Assembly: GCF_021462225.1 (NCBI RefSeq)
Contig: NC_061817.1
Coordinates: 14,251,204 to 14,315,203 of the forward strand
Length of the DNA stretch: 64,000 bases
DNA from: Girardinichthys multiradiatus
Taxonomy: Eukaryota > Chordata > Actinopteri > Cyprinodontiformes > Goodeidae
Direction of reading: 5' to 3'
This document shows positions 1-10,929 of this stretch, piece after piece (within the stretch, counting starts at the first letter, position 1; every line of letters begins with the position of its first letter). The notes beneath the pieces were generated by a model. The model had not been told where the DNA came from, did no database searches, and saw only the letters and a list, made by a program, of their open reading frames with translations. The translations under genes and the position numbers were made by a program.

Positions 1-360
1 ATATTGCTGTTTATGTGATGTGGTCAAATATTTCACATTTTTGAGTATTGCTTTATGAGGTACAGTAAATAACCTTAATTTGCTCCCTCCTTGTGCTGTC
101 TGTGTACTCTTCAAACCCTCCCTACTTCCCCCTGTTAACACTACAAATATAAGAAAAAAATGTTCATAATTCTAAACAAATAGGGACATTCCCCATTAAT
201 AAACTCACTGATACACAAATCTGAAAACAACCGTTTCTCAGGAACCCAAAAACAAGGACCCGACGTTGAAACTGGTTGTTTCTGAACCTTAACACATTTA
301 ACTATTTCTGCATCCTTTGCTTCCACTGCTTCACCATCACTCCTTCCTCTTCTGAGACTC
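1..360. other. AT-rich intergenic DNA
   Basis: I see no gene, structured repeat or regulatory signature here. The reading frames present are short and have no recognisable motif. Confidence 0.5.
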
Positions 361-475
361 AGCTCAATTCAGTTTATTTACATAGAACTGATTTCTGAAA
401 ATGTTACCTCAAGGCACTTTACAAAACAAGCAAATCCAATTTATATACAGAAATACATCTTCAATCTATTCCAAT
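361..475 (-). repeat. Dispersed repeat tail, antisense copy
   Basis: The segment reads 'caattcagtttatttacatag' style sequence followed by 'cctcaaggcactttacaaa', which is the reverse complement of a common teleost repeat 3' end. The sense form of the same family is visible at about 12640-12740 ('cttgagatgacgtgttgtga', 'tatataaataaaactgaatt'). The parent element cannot be assigned from this piece. Confidence 0.45.
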
Positions 476-544
476 CAAACAGACAGCTTTAAAGTTGATG
501 ACATACATTTCAGTTCCTAATGCGTTCACTTTCTGTTTATTATA

Positions 545-2175
545 CAGTACAGACCAAAAGTTTGGACACACCTTCTCATTCAAAGAGTTTTCTTTATTTT
601 CATGACTATGAATATTGTAGCTTCACACTGAAGGCATCAAAACTATGAATTAACACATGTGGAATTATATACTGAACAAAAAGTGTGAAACAACTGAAAA
701 TATGTCTTATATTATAGGTTCTTCAAAGTAGCCACCTTTTGCTTTGATTACTGCTCCTCACACTCTTGGCATTCTGTTGATGAGCTTCAAGAGGTAGTCA
801 TCTGAAATGGTTTTCCAACAGTCTCTTGAAGGAGTTCCCAGAGATGCTTAGCACTTGTTGGCCCTTTTGCCTTCACTCTGCGGTCCAGCTCACCTCAAAC
901 CATCTCGATTGGGTTCAGGTCCGGTGACTGTGGAGGCCAGGTCATCTGGTGCAGCACCCCATCACTCTCCTTCTTGGTTAAATAGCCCTTACACAGCCTG
1001 GAGGTGTGTTTGGGGTCATTGTCCTGTTGAAAAATAAATGATGGTCTAACTAAACCATCATAGCATGGAATAGCATGGCGCTGCAAGATGCTGTGGTAGC
1101 CATGCTGGTTCAGTATGCCTTCAATTTTGAATAAATCCCCAACAGTGTCACCAGCAAAGCAACCCCACACCATCACACCTCCTCCTCCATGCTTCACGGT
1201 GGGAACCAGGCATGTAGAGTCCATCCGTTCACCTCTTCTGCGCCACACAAAGACATGGTGGTTGGAACCAAAGATCTCAAACTTGGACTCATCAGACCAA
1301 AGCACAGATTTCCACTGGTCTAATGTCCATTCTTTGTGTTCTTTAGCCCAAACAAGTCTCTTCTGCTTGTTGCCTGTCCTCAGCAGTGGTTTCCTAGCAG
1401 CTATTTTACCATGAAGGCCTGATTCACACAGTCTCCTCTTAACAGTTGTTCTAGAGATGTGTCTGCTGCTAGAACTCTGTGTGGCATTGACCTGTTCTCT
1501 AATATGAGCTGCTGTTAACCTGCGATTTCTGAGGCTGGTGACTCGGATGAACTTATCGTCCGCAGCAGAGGTGACTCTTGGTCTTCCTTTCCTGGGGCGG
1601 TCCTCATGTGAACCAGTTTTTTTGTAGGCCTTGATGGTTTTTGCGACTGCACTTGGGGACACTTTCAAAGTTTTCCCAATTATTCGGACTGACTGACCTT
1701 CATTTCTTAAAGTAATGATGGCCACTCGTTTTTCTTTACTTAGCTGCTTTTTTCTTGCCATAATACAAATTCTAACAGTCTATTCAGTAGGACTATCAGC
1801 TGTGTACTGTATCCACCTCCTGCACAACACAACTGATGCTCCCAACAACCATTTATAAGGCTTGAAATCCCACTTATTAAACCTGACAGGGCACACCTGT
1901 GAAGTGAAAACCATTTCAGGTGACTACCTCTTGAAGCTCATCAACAGAATGCCAAGAGTGTGCGGAGCAGTAATCAAAGCAAAAGGTGGCTACTTTGAAG
2001 AACCTAGAATATAAGACATATTTTCAGTTGTTTCACACTTTTTTGTTCAGTATATAATTCCACATGTGTTAATTCATAGTTTTGATGCCTTCAGTGTGAA
2101 GCTACAATATTCATAGTCATGAAAATAAGGAAAACTCTGAATGAGAAGGTGTGTCCAAACCTTTGGTCTGTACAG
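545..2175 (-). mobile_element. Tc1/mariner element with long inverted repeats (Tc1-D)
   Basis: The two ends are inverted copies of each other: 'cagtacagaccaaaagtttg' at the left and the complement ending 'ggtctgtacag' at 2165-2175. Similarity continues inwards for roughly 265 bp on each side (about 545-812 and 1905-2175). TA dinucleotides flank both ends (543-544 and 2176-2177), as expected for the Tc1/mariner target duplication. The transposase frame is on the minus strand. The left inverted repeat overlaps the 3' end of the transposase coding region, so part of the C-terminal coding sequence is mirrored near the right end. Confidence 0.92.
895..1761 (-). pseudogene. Tc1-like transposase, nonsense-truncated
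   Basis: The frame opens with ATG at 1761 and gives 288 residues starting MARKKQLSKEKR. An N-terminal paired-type helix-turn-helix DNA-binding region is followed by a basic GRPR motif and the DDE catalytic core. Catalytic positions visible are the Asp in 'LWSDESKFE', the Asp in 'FQQDNDPKH' and the Glu in 'SPDLNPIEMV'. Directly after that Glu the expected Trp codon is TGA, which ends the frame; beyond it the reading frame is also shifted, so the C-terminal part of a usual ~340-residue transposase is lost. It is therefore probably inactive, although all three acidic residues remain. It lies inside the long-inverted-repeat element 545-2175. Confidence 0.88.
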
Positions 2176-2519
2176 TACCCATTACTAAAAAGTTCTCTAG
2201 GGAAACCAAACTGATTGCTTTTTGGTACCCACATTGCGGCTTTCCCTCCTTTGAACGAGCATGTCAGGGGACAGCGGATTGCATTGAGTCGTTGACTTTG
2301 CATCAGTCATACTGAGCTTGCATGTGGCAACAGTGGAAAGGAAAACTACCTTTTAACAGGAAGAAAACTCTCACAGAACCTGGCTTACTGTTTGCAGTTA
2401 TCTGCTGTTACCAGATGTAATGGGGTGTAAGAGAACAGACACACAAAAAACTACAGAGGCACTGATACAGAAATACTTTCTACTCCAGCCTTACAGATTA
2501 ATAAGAATTTAATTATGGG

Positions 2520-2700
2520 TGTGACCCATATATGGAGGATTGAGTCCTCAGCGCAGCTCCCAGGTTCGAGTCCCAACCCTCCCAACCTGTGCTGCATGTC
2601 TTGCCCCTCTCTCCACCCCACTTCCTGTCTGCTTACTTAAAGAAAATAACAAAAAACGAAAGGCCACTTGTGCCACATAAAGAAAAAAATACTATATACA
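2520..2700 (+). repeat. tRNA-derived SINE-like repeat
   Basis: A good RNA polymerase III B box ('ggttcgagtcc', about 2564-2574) lies in a tRNA-like context, followed by the pyrimidine-rich stretch 'tgtcttgcccctctctcc' and 'cttcctgtctgc', and an A-rich tail near 2680-2700. This arrangement is typical of fish tRNA-SINEs. A related, more decayed copy is at 35925-36115. Ends are approximate. Confidence 0.55.
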
Positions 2701-3110
2701 ACTATACCTCACATAATTAAACTAACTTGCTAACACTACTAACACAAAAGGAACAGTCGAGTATCAGTATCATTATAACTGTTTAACATATATCTAGTGA
2801 TGCATGATGTCCATTTTAAAGGGCAAATGATTAATTTCCTTCCAACATCAATACCCCTTTATTTTAAGCTCCATAAATCCTTAATTGTTAATGTATGTGA
2901 GTTGTAGGTTTACCAGCAAGGCTTTATGTTATGACTGTAAAAGTTTTTGAGAGTTTAGAGTTGTTGCACACTAGGGGTGAGTGAATGAAGAGACACACTA
3001 GAAATTATAAAGGGGTTTATATGCAAGAACGCTGTAGAGAACATTTGTATGACGGCTTTTAAATAGTGGTTCCAGTGTTGTGGCCATCATGCAAGAAAGG
3101 GTCAACAGTT
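2701..3110. other. Non-coding, probable intron or 5' flank of the GIMAP gene
   Basis: No repeat or exon was recognised. The GIMAP exon at 3131 begins at a splice acceptor, so at least one upstream exon must exist, but I found no convincing candidate here. Confidence 0.4.
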
Positions 3111-3130
3111 TGTGTTCCTTTCTTTTTCAG

Positions 3131-4134
3131 TCAGCCCAAAATCCCTCATTTCAAAGACTGATCCTTTGGGGATTGTTCTGCTGGGCAGGACTGGGACAGG
3201 CAGAAGCTCCTCCGGAAACATGATCCTGGGTAGACCAGCCTTCTGGGTCGAGTTGTCCCCCTCCTCTAAAACCACAAGGTGCAGGAGACAGACCGGGATA
3301 GTAGGCAGTCGAAGTGTCTCAGTAATCGACACCCCGGGGTTCTTCCATACAGACCTGTCCCCACAGGATGTCATGGCAGAGGTGGGTCAGAGTGTCAGCT
3401 TGTACTCTCCTGGACCCCATGTGTTTTTGGTGACCCTACAGCTTGGCAGGTACACGCAGGAGGAGAGAGAGGCCTTGGAGTGGATGAAGGCGATGTTTGG
3501 GCCAGAGGTATCCAGGTTTACCATGGTCCTGTTCACCTGGGGGGACCAGCTGCAAGGCAAATGTGTCGAGTCCTTCCTGGAAGAGAGTCCAGAACTGTCT
3601 GAGTTTGTCAGCAGCTGCCATGGGGGGTATCATGTCTTTGACAACAGCAGGCAGGAAGAAATGTCAGGGCACTCCGAGCAAGTCATGCAACTTCTGAAGA
3701 AGATTGACGAGATTGTTTCAAACAACCAAGGCGACTGCTACAGCAATGTGATGTACAAGGAGGCTGAAAGTGCCATAAGGGAGACACGGGAGAGGATGCT
3801 GGAGGAAAGAGGACACAAACTTCAGGAGGCAGAAGGAGAGCAGAACACAGCAGACATGGAGAGAACAAGGAAGGAGGAAGAAGAGGCCAGGAAGAGAGCT
3901 GAGAGGCTTTTTTGGTGCGAGCTCATGGCTGCACTGGGCAGAGGCGCTGCGGAGGGGGCGGGCATCATGGGCAAGGATAAAAGCAAACAAGTTAAGAAGG
4001 CGAAAGTGGTGGAAAAGGCGATGGGTCTGGCGGTTTCACCTTTCTTCATGAAATCAGCTGCAAAAGTGCTGGAAGGAGCAGTGAAAGAAGGAAGCAAGGT
4101 GATGCAGAAACACAAAAAAACTCTGCTGCACTGA
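3131..4134 (+). CDS. GIMAP/AIG1-family GTPase, main (last) coding exon
   Basis: AIG1-type GTPases are immune-associated GTP-binding proteins that act at intracellular membranes. The exon starts after an acceptor (pyrimidine run then AG at 3129-3130) in the second base of a codon, so the start codon is on an upstream exon not identified here. The G1/P-loop is 'GRTGTGRSSSGN', with Arg where most GTPases have Lys. G3 is 'VIDTPGFF', G4-like is 'VLFTWGDQL', and the GIMAP-typical 'YHVFDN' follows. The second half (from about 3740) is a charged Glu/Arg/Lys coiled coil, ending in a basic tail without a clear membrane anchor. Stop TGA is at 4132-4134. Possible AATAAA signals are at 4556-4561 and 4580-4585. 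It is convergent with kdelr3. The exact paralogue cannot be assigned. Confidence 0.85.
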
Positions 4135-4187
4135 CAAGACTTGCCGACTACATGGTCATTTGAGTGTTTGAGTCAAGATGGATCAAC

Positions 4188-4193
4188 TTTATT
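4188..4193 (-). terminator. Candidate polyadenylation signal of kdelr3
   Basis: Read on the minus strand this is AATAAA, the first such hexamer I see downstream of the kdelr3 stop at 5111. It would give a 3' UTR of about 0.9 kb that reaches to within about 60 bp of the convergent GIMAP stop codon. Usage is inferred only. Confidence 0.4.
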
Positions 4194-5110
4194 ACAAAGA
4201 CATTATGTGTGAAAGGAAACTCACAGCAGCATGTTGAACACATCAGTCTCTGCACATCTTAAGAGCACTTTAAGACTGAAGTAATTTGTGTTTCAGTTTG
4301 CTCTGAAAACAAAACATAAGCAGATCTTTGAGTGAAGAATTCATCATGTAATACAGAAAGAAGCATGTGGATTTCCAATTTCTTTGACACACACATTTCT
4401 CACTTCTCAAATAGGGAATAAGGAAGTTTGGTAAAACAAATTTAACTACAATACTGCAGCTTCTTTGGCTTTTCATAATAACACAATATGATGTTTAGCC
4501 CCCCCCTATTAACAAAAACGCCAAAATACAAAAGAAAGTTAACAAGAAATACAAAAATAAAAGTAACATACTTGGCAATAATAAATGCAGTAAGTTATTC
4601 AGGGAGTGTGTATCAATACAAACAGTGAGAAAAAAACCACGTTGGGTATTCACACGTAGGACTGGACATTTGGTGATAATGTTTAGTGTAGGAACCTTTG
4701 TCAACTATCGAGTGCTCAAGACACCAGCTGAAACCACCTTCAGATTCATTTTCATGGATTCAACATTCAAAACTATTAGTATTAAAACTAAGCTGGTTAT
4801 ATGAAAGATCTCCAGAGTCAAAAGCAGTTTCTAAAAAAGAAATGTTGGACAAAAATACAAACTCTCCTGGCTGTACCTTGTAGAGACCGTGGTGCTCATT
4901 CTGTGTCATACATGCATCTACATCTGTACAGCATTGTTGTAGACAAACTTAAAGTTATGCACGAACACAGACTTAAAGTAACAAACAGAAAACCTATAAA
5001 ATTTTGGTCTACAGATGTAAAACCTTTAGTCCCATTGCTAAGTACAGCTATAGGGAAAGGCAAAAGGACTGCGACCCAACGCTGGACTTTGGCAGGCACA
5101 GACTTAAAGT

Positions 5111-7556
5111 CTAAACCGGCATCGGCAGGCTCATCTTTCCTTTTCCTCGGAGCACTGCAAAAACAGACAACAAACTGTGAGAACAGACTCTCCTTCCGCA
5201 GGAAATAAGTAATTAATTTCTGTTTCACATTAGCTTACCCCTCGTGACGTAAAGATAAAAGAAGTCGCAGTAGAAAATGGTCTGAACGACTCCGGACACG
5301 ACGGCGATCTGGTCGAAGAAGCCCTCCGTGTGGTAGCGCCACACCCAGTTGGCTATGTAGAGGGCTCTGTAGAGGCCGAGGAAGAACAGGTAGTGGGTGG
5401 TGATGGACTCCGCCTCGCCTGTCTTTGTGATCATGAAGAGCTGGGGCATTATGGCAACGGACTCCAGGAAGATGGAGAAGGTCCACAAGATCTGAATGAA
5501 GCAATGAGGAGAGGGGTATATCAAGCACTTTGAAAAAGTATTTACAACCCTTGAACGTTTCCACATTTATGCTGACTTGCAGATTTAATGTCATAGACCA
5601 ACACAAAGCAGTTAATAATTGTGAAGTGGAAGGTCAATGATGCGTGGCTGAAATGCTCCCATTCTTTTTTCAAAAACAGCTCAAGCTTAGGCCCAGGAAA
5701 ACTATCCCCCAGCATGATGCTACCACCACCATGTTTCACAGTGGGGAGCCTTGAAACTTCTTTACAACTTTATCCTTGACCCATCTACTCTGTCTCTTGT
5801 CTTCATGATGTTCTTTCACAAACACCTGTGGTCTTCATAGAACAGCTGGATTTACACTTTTAAAGGCGGTTTGTTGCACTGGAATTTATTTAGTGGTATC
5901 AGAATAAAGGAGGCGTAACACAAACACGTTCTGGATTTAATTGGCAAAAATTTCCTTCTGCTTACAAAAGGAATACAACGTGCATGCTACATTGTATTGC
6001 TTTATCATTTAAAAATATATAAGATGCACTGAAGTTTGTGGCTGTATGCACTGCACACAATGTATTTAACGTGAAAGTGTTTCATCTAGAGATTGCTCAC
6101 TGAAGTGACATAAAAGAGGCTACAGGACGTACAGACTCTTGTTTATTTACCTCTAGTGGAGTGAAAGCATAGTTTTCCAGGAAGGACAGCCCAATGACTG
6201 GAATCAACAGGAACTCCACTCTGAATGTGTCGTTCTCTGAATTGTACGTGTTCTTGAAGCGCATGTAGATCAGGTACACTGTCGCATAGGACAGTGCCAG
6301 AAACACCACCTGAGAACAGAGTCAAACACTGATTAAAGATAAGACTTTCATCTTATCACTTGCTGTCTTGCATCATCAGTACAGACTAGAGCTGCTCAAC
6401 ACATTGCGTTACTAACGTATATGGTTGCCACTATATTTCAAGTTCCGTGCATTTAAAATCTGCTTGCAAATGGTATATGAGGCCAGTTGGGTGAACATTC
6501 ACTGTCTTTCTTAGCCACACCATTTGAGATCTTAGTGAATGAGATGCGACAGTTCAGAGAGACTGAATGGGACACTGTGATGACGGAAAAACAGTAGTGA
6601 GGAGGGTGTTGTTTAATTTGAATCTATATTACCGGTCCCATACTCAAAAACAATGTCGCAGTGTCACGCTTTTCTATGTCATGCAGCCCGAGTCTTACAT
6701 AATCTAATTTTCTGAGAAACTTTTCCAAGTAAGCCAAAGTTAACAAAAATATACACTTGAAATATATCACTGTGTGTAATGAGTCTTTATAATATATCCA
6801 GATGACATCCTAATGTATGAAGATGCACCAGTAAATGTCGATGCGTGCAAGGGGAAACCTTTAAATATTCATGGGTATAGTTCATCTAATAGGAGAACAA
6901 CACTATGACTGCTTCACACAGTAGCTTTGGAAGAGAGGCCAGCATTCAGGCAGGTTTCCGATGAAAAATGCACAAATGTGGTATCTCCAAACGTACCTTC
7001 ATGACTGAGTTGTAGGCTGAAATGTAGACTGTGAATAGGTCAAGGTACCTGGTGGTAAAAACGAGTGCAAACAGCACCTGAGACTTCCCAGAGATGCCTA
7101 TATGAGGGGTAGGGGTGGACAGAGGAGAACTTGATTAAATGCAGCAGCAGATAATAGCACCGGTAAACTTCTGTAATAATGTAATTATTACCAGTTGATA
7201 TAATTGAGTTTAAGGCTAGCCCCAGTGTAATAAAGTAGGTGGAGCGCTGGGTTTTGTTGACACTGCCACGTAGCCTTAACACACATACACGTAACCATAC
7301 CTGTGCAAACTGTCCCCCATAAAAAAATCTTAAATATATAAACAAAAGGTGTCACAGTGACTATGTGAACCCTGAATAACTAAAGCATTTAAACTGCTTG
7401 CACACACATACAGTGAAGCTGAGGAGTCATGCAGCAGGGGAGCAGTTACTGCAGAGGTAGCTTACCTGCGCAGGATCTGGAGCTCCATATCTTCATCAAC
7501 AGGATGAGAATAGCCACCAAATGGGACACGTCCCCTGCCAGTCGAAAGATATTCAT
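5111..7556 (-). CDS. kdelr3: ER lumen protein-retaining (KDEL) receptor 3, five coding exons
   Basis: This seven-helix Golgi/ER membrane receptor binds the C-terminal KDEL signal of escaped ER proteins and returns them by COPI vesicles. Coding exons on the minus strand are 7556-7466, 7097-6997, 6309-6151, 5491-5239 and 5154-5111. All four introns have GT/AG ends and compatible phases, and the 648 nt give 215 residues plus TAG, close to the 214 of human KDELR3. The start is '[13 protein letters not shown]'; family blocks '[20 protein letters not shown]', '[12 protein letters not shown]', '[10 protein letters not shown]', '[20 protein letters not shown]' and '[15 protein letters not shown]' follow. 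The SENDTFR/ENYAFT and [17 protein letters not shown] regions fit paralogue 3 rather than 1 or 2. The cytosolic tail ends '[11 protein letters not shown]', so the KKxSLP-type retrieval signal has a Gly between its lysines. Introns carry a Tc1 remnant (5522-5925). Confidence 0.95.
5522..5925 (-). mobile_element. Decayed Tc1-like remnant (family Tc1-B) in kdelr3 intron 4
   Basis: The minus strand preserves a shred of transposase, '[10 protein letters not shown]', at about 5710-5739, and the surrounding sequence ('cacaaagcagttaataattgtgaagtgg' type text in pieces, 'ccatgtttcacagtgggga') belongs to a Tc1-like family with further copies in this window at 13243-14735, 18650-20155, 31400-32640 and 58752-59470. 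It lies between coding exons 3 and 4 and is not translated. Ends are approximate. Confidence 0.7.
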
Positions 7557-7819
7557 GCTGTTAAACTTAAGGGAACTCCTCACAGGGCCTTCAAACTCCC
7601 ACAGCACAGACGTCTAAGTTGCTAACCCACAAAGGGGAAAGAAAAATGAGCTCGGAGCAGATTAACAGAGAAAAACAAGCTAGCAGCTTCGCTAGACGTC
7701 TCTGTTGGCTCCTTGTCTAAAATATGCAAATTTAAACAGATGAAATGTCAACAGATTCCCAAAAAGACTTCTGGTGTGAGTGAGTTGAAGTGCTCCGATA
7801 AATAAGCTGGGAGAGGACG

Positions 7820-7827
7820 TGACGTGG
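7820..7827 (+). promoter_or_regulatory. UPRE-like element (TGACGTGG) upstream of kdelr3
   Basis: The octamer TGACGTGG is the core of the unfolded-protein-response element bound by XBP1/ATF6. It lies about 265 bp upstream of the kdelr3 ATG (7556), on the strand opposite to transcription, in the likely promoter. KDEL receptors are known UPR-responsive genes, so the placement makes sense, but an octamer can occur by chance and binding is inferred. Confidence 0.45.
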
Positions 7828-7869
7828 CTGTTAAGCTAGTTCGACTAGAATCAGGCACTTCCGCCGTGT

Positions 7870-8780
7870 TCTGTTTGAGCTTTCAATATAAAGGTCTTCA
7901 CCTTTTTTTTGCCGCTTTAACCCAGTTAAATACTAGAGAAACGCTATAAACAGGAGTGTTTCGAAAAGGAGAAAAAAAGATTAGCTATCGTCTGTTGACA
8001 TTTTAAGCGGTATTGAATGTGTGCATTGTTCGTTAAAATCGAGAGCTTTTATTTTTATTTTGATTATACAGATTTCCGGTGTTGTTTTTTTTTACTGTGT
8101 GGAACTTGACAATATGGAAGAAATGGCTGCAGGACATTTTAAACGTGTAAATCCTTGATTAAACAGCAGGTGGCGACAGGTTATCAGAAATTACAAGCAC
8201 AAAAACATCCATCCATCCATCCATCCATCCATCCATCTACTAAAATTATGAAGTTTTCCAACTTTTTGCCTTTGATATATTTCAAAACTATTGTGCAGTC
8301 AAAGTCATGTTTATGGCATAAGCAAGCTTTAAAGAACTCCACACATTTCCATTACTAATATTATTTTACTCTGACTGAAAGGGGAGTAGATAAAAGCAAT
8401 GGGTTTTGGATGTTCAGAAATATTTGTCAGAGCTCTGATGATTGTGCCTCTGGTGTTGGTGTGTGTGGCCACACAAGCTTTTAAGAAGATGCTTGTATTT
8501 CATTCAGCTGCACATGGGTGTGAAAATGGGACAGTTTCAGATCTACTGTGGCCTGCCGTCAGTTTTGAGTTGAGTTGAATAAATTGTTTGTTTTTGTTCA
8601 GCTGCCCAGCCCTGCTTGGCCTGTAGACCAGAAGATCTGGGAGTGCATCTTGTTAGGTAAGACTAACTTCTTATTTTTGTTTTGTTTTGTTTTCTAGGGC
8701 CACCTCCCTATTTTTACAGCAGCCACAATTTATAGCAACAAGTCCTTAATCTATGAGACCTGACTCTGATTGTGCTATTC
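7870..8780. other. Intergenic DNA upstream of kdelr3
   Basis: Contains a short (CATC)n microsatellite (8206-8237) and T-rich runs. No gene or recognised transposon. Confidence 0.45.
8206..8237. repeat. (CATC)n microsatellite
   Basis: Seven to eight tandem CATC units can be counted directly. Confidence 0.9.
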
Positions 8781-10036
8781 ATATGTGAAGCTATTTGGGA
8801 TTCTGAAGTTGCTGTGTTAGCTGAGGTGTGTTGCATGTTAACTTTGCTGTGAATATTGCATTGGTCAGATTTTTTTTTTCTGCTCTCGGTGGAGGAGGAC
8901 GCTTTTTCTCTGTCTCCCGCCCCCTCCCATATCTACCCTGCTTCAGCTCTGTGTCTTGTCTTCTTTTTGGAGCCTCTTCTTGCATATCTTCCAAAATTCT
9001 GAGTTATGGATTTGGTCGGCTGGTCTCTCAATGCAATTGATCAAATTTCTCGAGGAGAAGACAGGGTGAAGGAGAGCCCAACTTGTCCGGACTGGACGTT
9101 TTTCTCTGGATACACGATGGATTCCTGGCAGAAGTGGAGTATTGTGTGTTTGTCAATAATGTCAGTCGAGGATGTGCAAGATGTGTATATAATTGGATGT
9201 TTGATATCAGGATTTCTGCTTTTTGGAGTCAGCGGTTACCTGGCATATCGAGAAATTCGGAGTGTCAGCAGCTGTTCTGGCCATTGTAAGGCTGCCTGGC
9301 ATGTGTGATGGGATCTTCAGAGCGATCAACACTCAGACTGAGATGTTACGTGAGCTGAATCGCAGACTGGATATGATCCTTACACAGGATCACAGGCAGG
9401 TTGCGGTTCCTGGACTCAGGGGTGAAATGGGATGAATCTTGGAGAAAGTTGTTCGCTCGGATCTGGCGAAAGACCAGGAATTTGGCTGTTTGGATTCGCC
9501 TTTGAGAAGCACCAGCGAGACTCTCAAGGCTGATGGAAAATTAAGAGTCAGCCTGACCCAAATAATTATTGTTTTTCTGAATCTGGCTCCTCTGCACGGC
9601 CTTGATGGCTGGCTATCTTCAACTTCTCCTGGAAGTTATGTAAACATGACGCTCTGCTCCCTCTGCCCCCTCCCTTCCCTGAGGACATCTGTGGACCTGC
9701 TCAGAACTTTGTGGCCAGTTGATGAACATTCCAACGTATCATCAAGGACAATGGCCTTTGTGACAGTGCTTCATGGACTTACTTGCACACACTCACTTGC
9801 ACACACACACATGCTCAAGATAAACATATGCACCCCCTCACAATATGTTGTTTTGTCAACTGTTGCTTCTTTGTGCTGAGGTTTTTTGCAATCTCAAATT
9901 GTATCCTGCTAAGGATAAAGTGTGAAATATGATTTTTTCCCTCTACTTTCTTGTACTTCCTGTACTTTCCATGTTTGGATGGGTTGTACTGGAATTCTAA
10001 TTTCCCCTCGGGGATCAATAAAGTATCTTTGAATTG
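8780..10036 (+). mobile_element. Unclassified dispersed-repeat-like unit with retro-type 3' end
   Basis: A reading frame (9006-9435) preceded by a pyrimidine-rich leader is followed by a non-coding tail ending 'ttcccctcggggatcaataaagtatc' in pieces near 10001-10030, with an AATAAA and then 'ttgaattgaattt'. Such tails are typical of retroposed fish repeats. The left boundary is a guess and no target duplication was found. I infer it is a transposable element or a retroposed gene copy, but cannot name the family. Confidence 0.4.
9006..9435 (+). pseudogene. Frameshifted small membrane-protein reading frame, unknown family
   Basis: The frame starts with ATG at 9006 (MDLVGWSLNAIDQISRGED) and runs about 80 residues. 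A hydrophobic segment 'IIGCLISGFLLFGVSGYLAY' looks like one transmembrane helix. The first frame ends at 9308 after apparently meaningless residues, while the overlapping +1 frame from about 9260 to 9435 reads a plausible continuation, including the amphipathic, coiled-coil-like 'INTQTEMLRELNRRLDMIL' and a stop TGA. This indicates a single frameshift near 9240-9265. I do not recognise the protein. It may be encoded by a repeat (see 8780-10036). Confidence 0.5.
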
Positions 10037-10153
10037 AATTTATGTCAGCGTCTCCATTGATTTTCAGGACATTGTTGAGTATGCATAGTGCTGCCTGGAA
10101 TAACTAGGTCTTTAAGTGCCACATTTTTAATAGGTTTTATTTTTAGAAGTTCC

Positions 10154-10929
10154 TGTCAGGAATCCGGAGGTTTGTGTTGTCTGTGTATCTTTTGGAGTCC
10201 CTAGGTTCTCCGCTGGACGGCGCATTTCCACCTGTGCATGGGGGCGTTGGAGGCCTGTGTGCTTCAGGTGTGCTACTGCACCCTGGTTAGGAATCAAGCT
10301 CTTTCAGAGGAGTATATGAGGAGCTGGCTGCGAATCCTTCATCGCTTGACTGTTAACTCACAGTGGTAATCCAAGCCTCCTGAGGGTCCTTATGTTTCCT
10401 TATTTATCAGCTTAGTCTGACTCTCTCCTCTCGTTTGTTCCTAGTTAAAGGTTTCCCTGTGGTGACTCCAGGCTCATACTGGAGATTCCCTGGATCACAA
10501 GTCTCAAACCATCTACCTCCTTGCAAGATCTTCTGGATAATCTCATCCATTGCTGGCAACCTGAAGGCTCCTCATTTCCCTCTCCTCTGTGCAACCTGTT
10601 TACCCTCTGACACCACTTGTTTCTTTACCCACCATCTCAAACACACTCGGACGTAAACCCTGGATCCTGCTCGTTCCCCTGACATCATAATCTGCAGCCA
10701 CCGGTAAGCCTGCATTAGTTGCCTTCCTCATTTCTCTGGTCGTTTTGCTCCCGCTCACATCTCCACTCTTTCCCAGTGACACTGCAGTCCATTTCCCCTG
10801 TGAGGAACCCGGTCAGGATCAATATCTCACTAACAATTTATTCATTGTATTCAATAAACCCTTTAAACTCTTTCCAGTCTCCTGAAAGTGTTGTGCATGT
10901 GGGTCAAGAAATTAAACAAAACCATGACA
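10154..10929 (+). mobile_element. Probable solo LTR
   Basis: The segment begins TGTCAGGAATCC and ends CCATGACA, an LTR-like TG...CA structure with short inverted ends (TGTCA/TGACA). It contains an AATAAA about 75 bp before its end (about 10853-10858) and no protein frame. Size, about 776 bp, suits a gypsy-type or retroviral LTR. The flanking bases do not form a clear target duplication. Confidence 0.5.

Noticed and set aside
1115..1414. 99-residue plus-strand frame
   Set aside because: It lies antisense to the Tc1-D transposase and has no own motif.
3112..3130. Start of the GIMAP protein at a GTG just before the exon
   Set aside because: This stretch is the polypyrimidine tract and AG acceptor, and GTG is not a normal eukaryotic start.
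9439..9879. 146-residue frame after the membrane-protein frame
   Set aside because: It has no ATG in good context, low-complexity composition and ends in a CA-rich simple repeat; it looks like 3' UTR.
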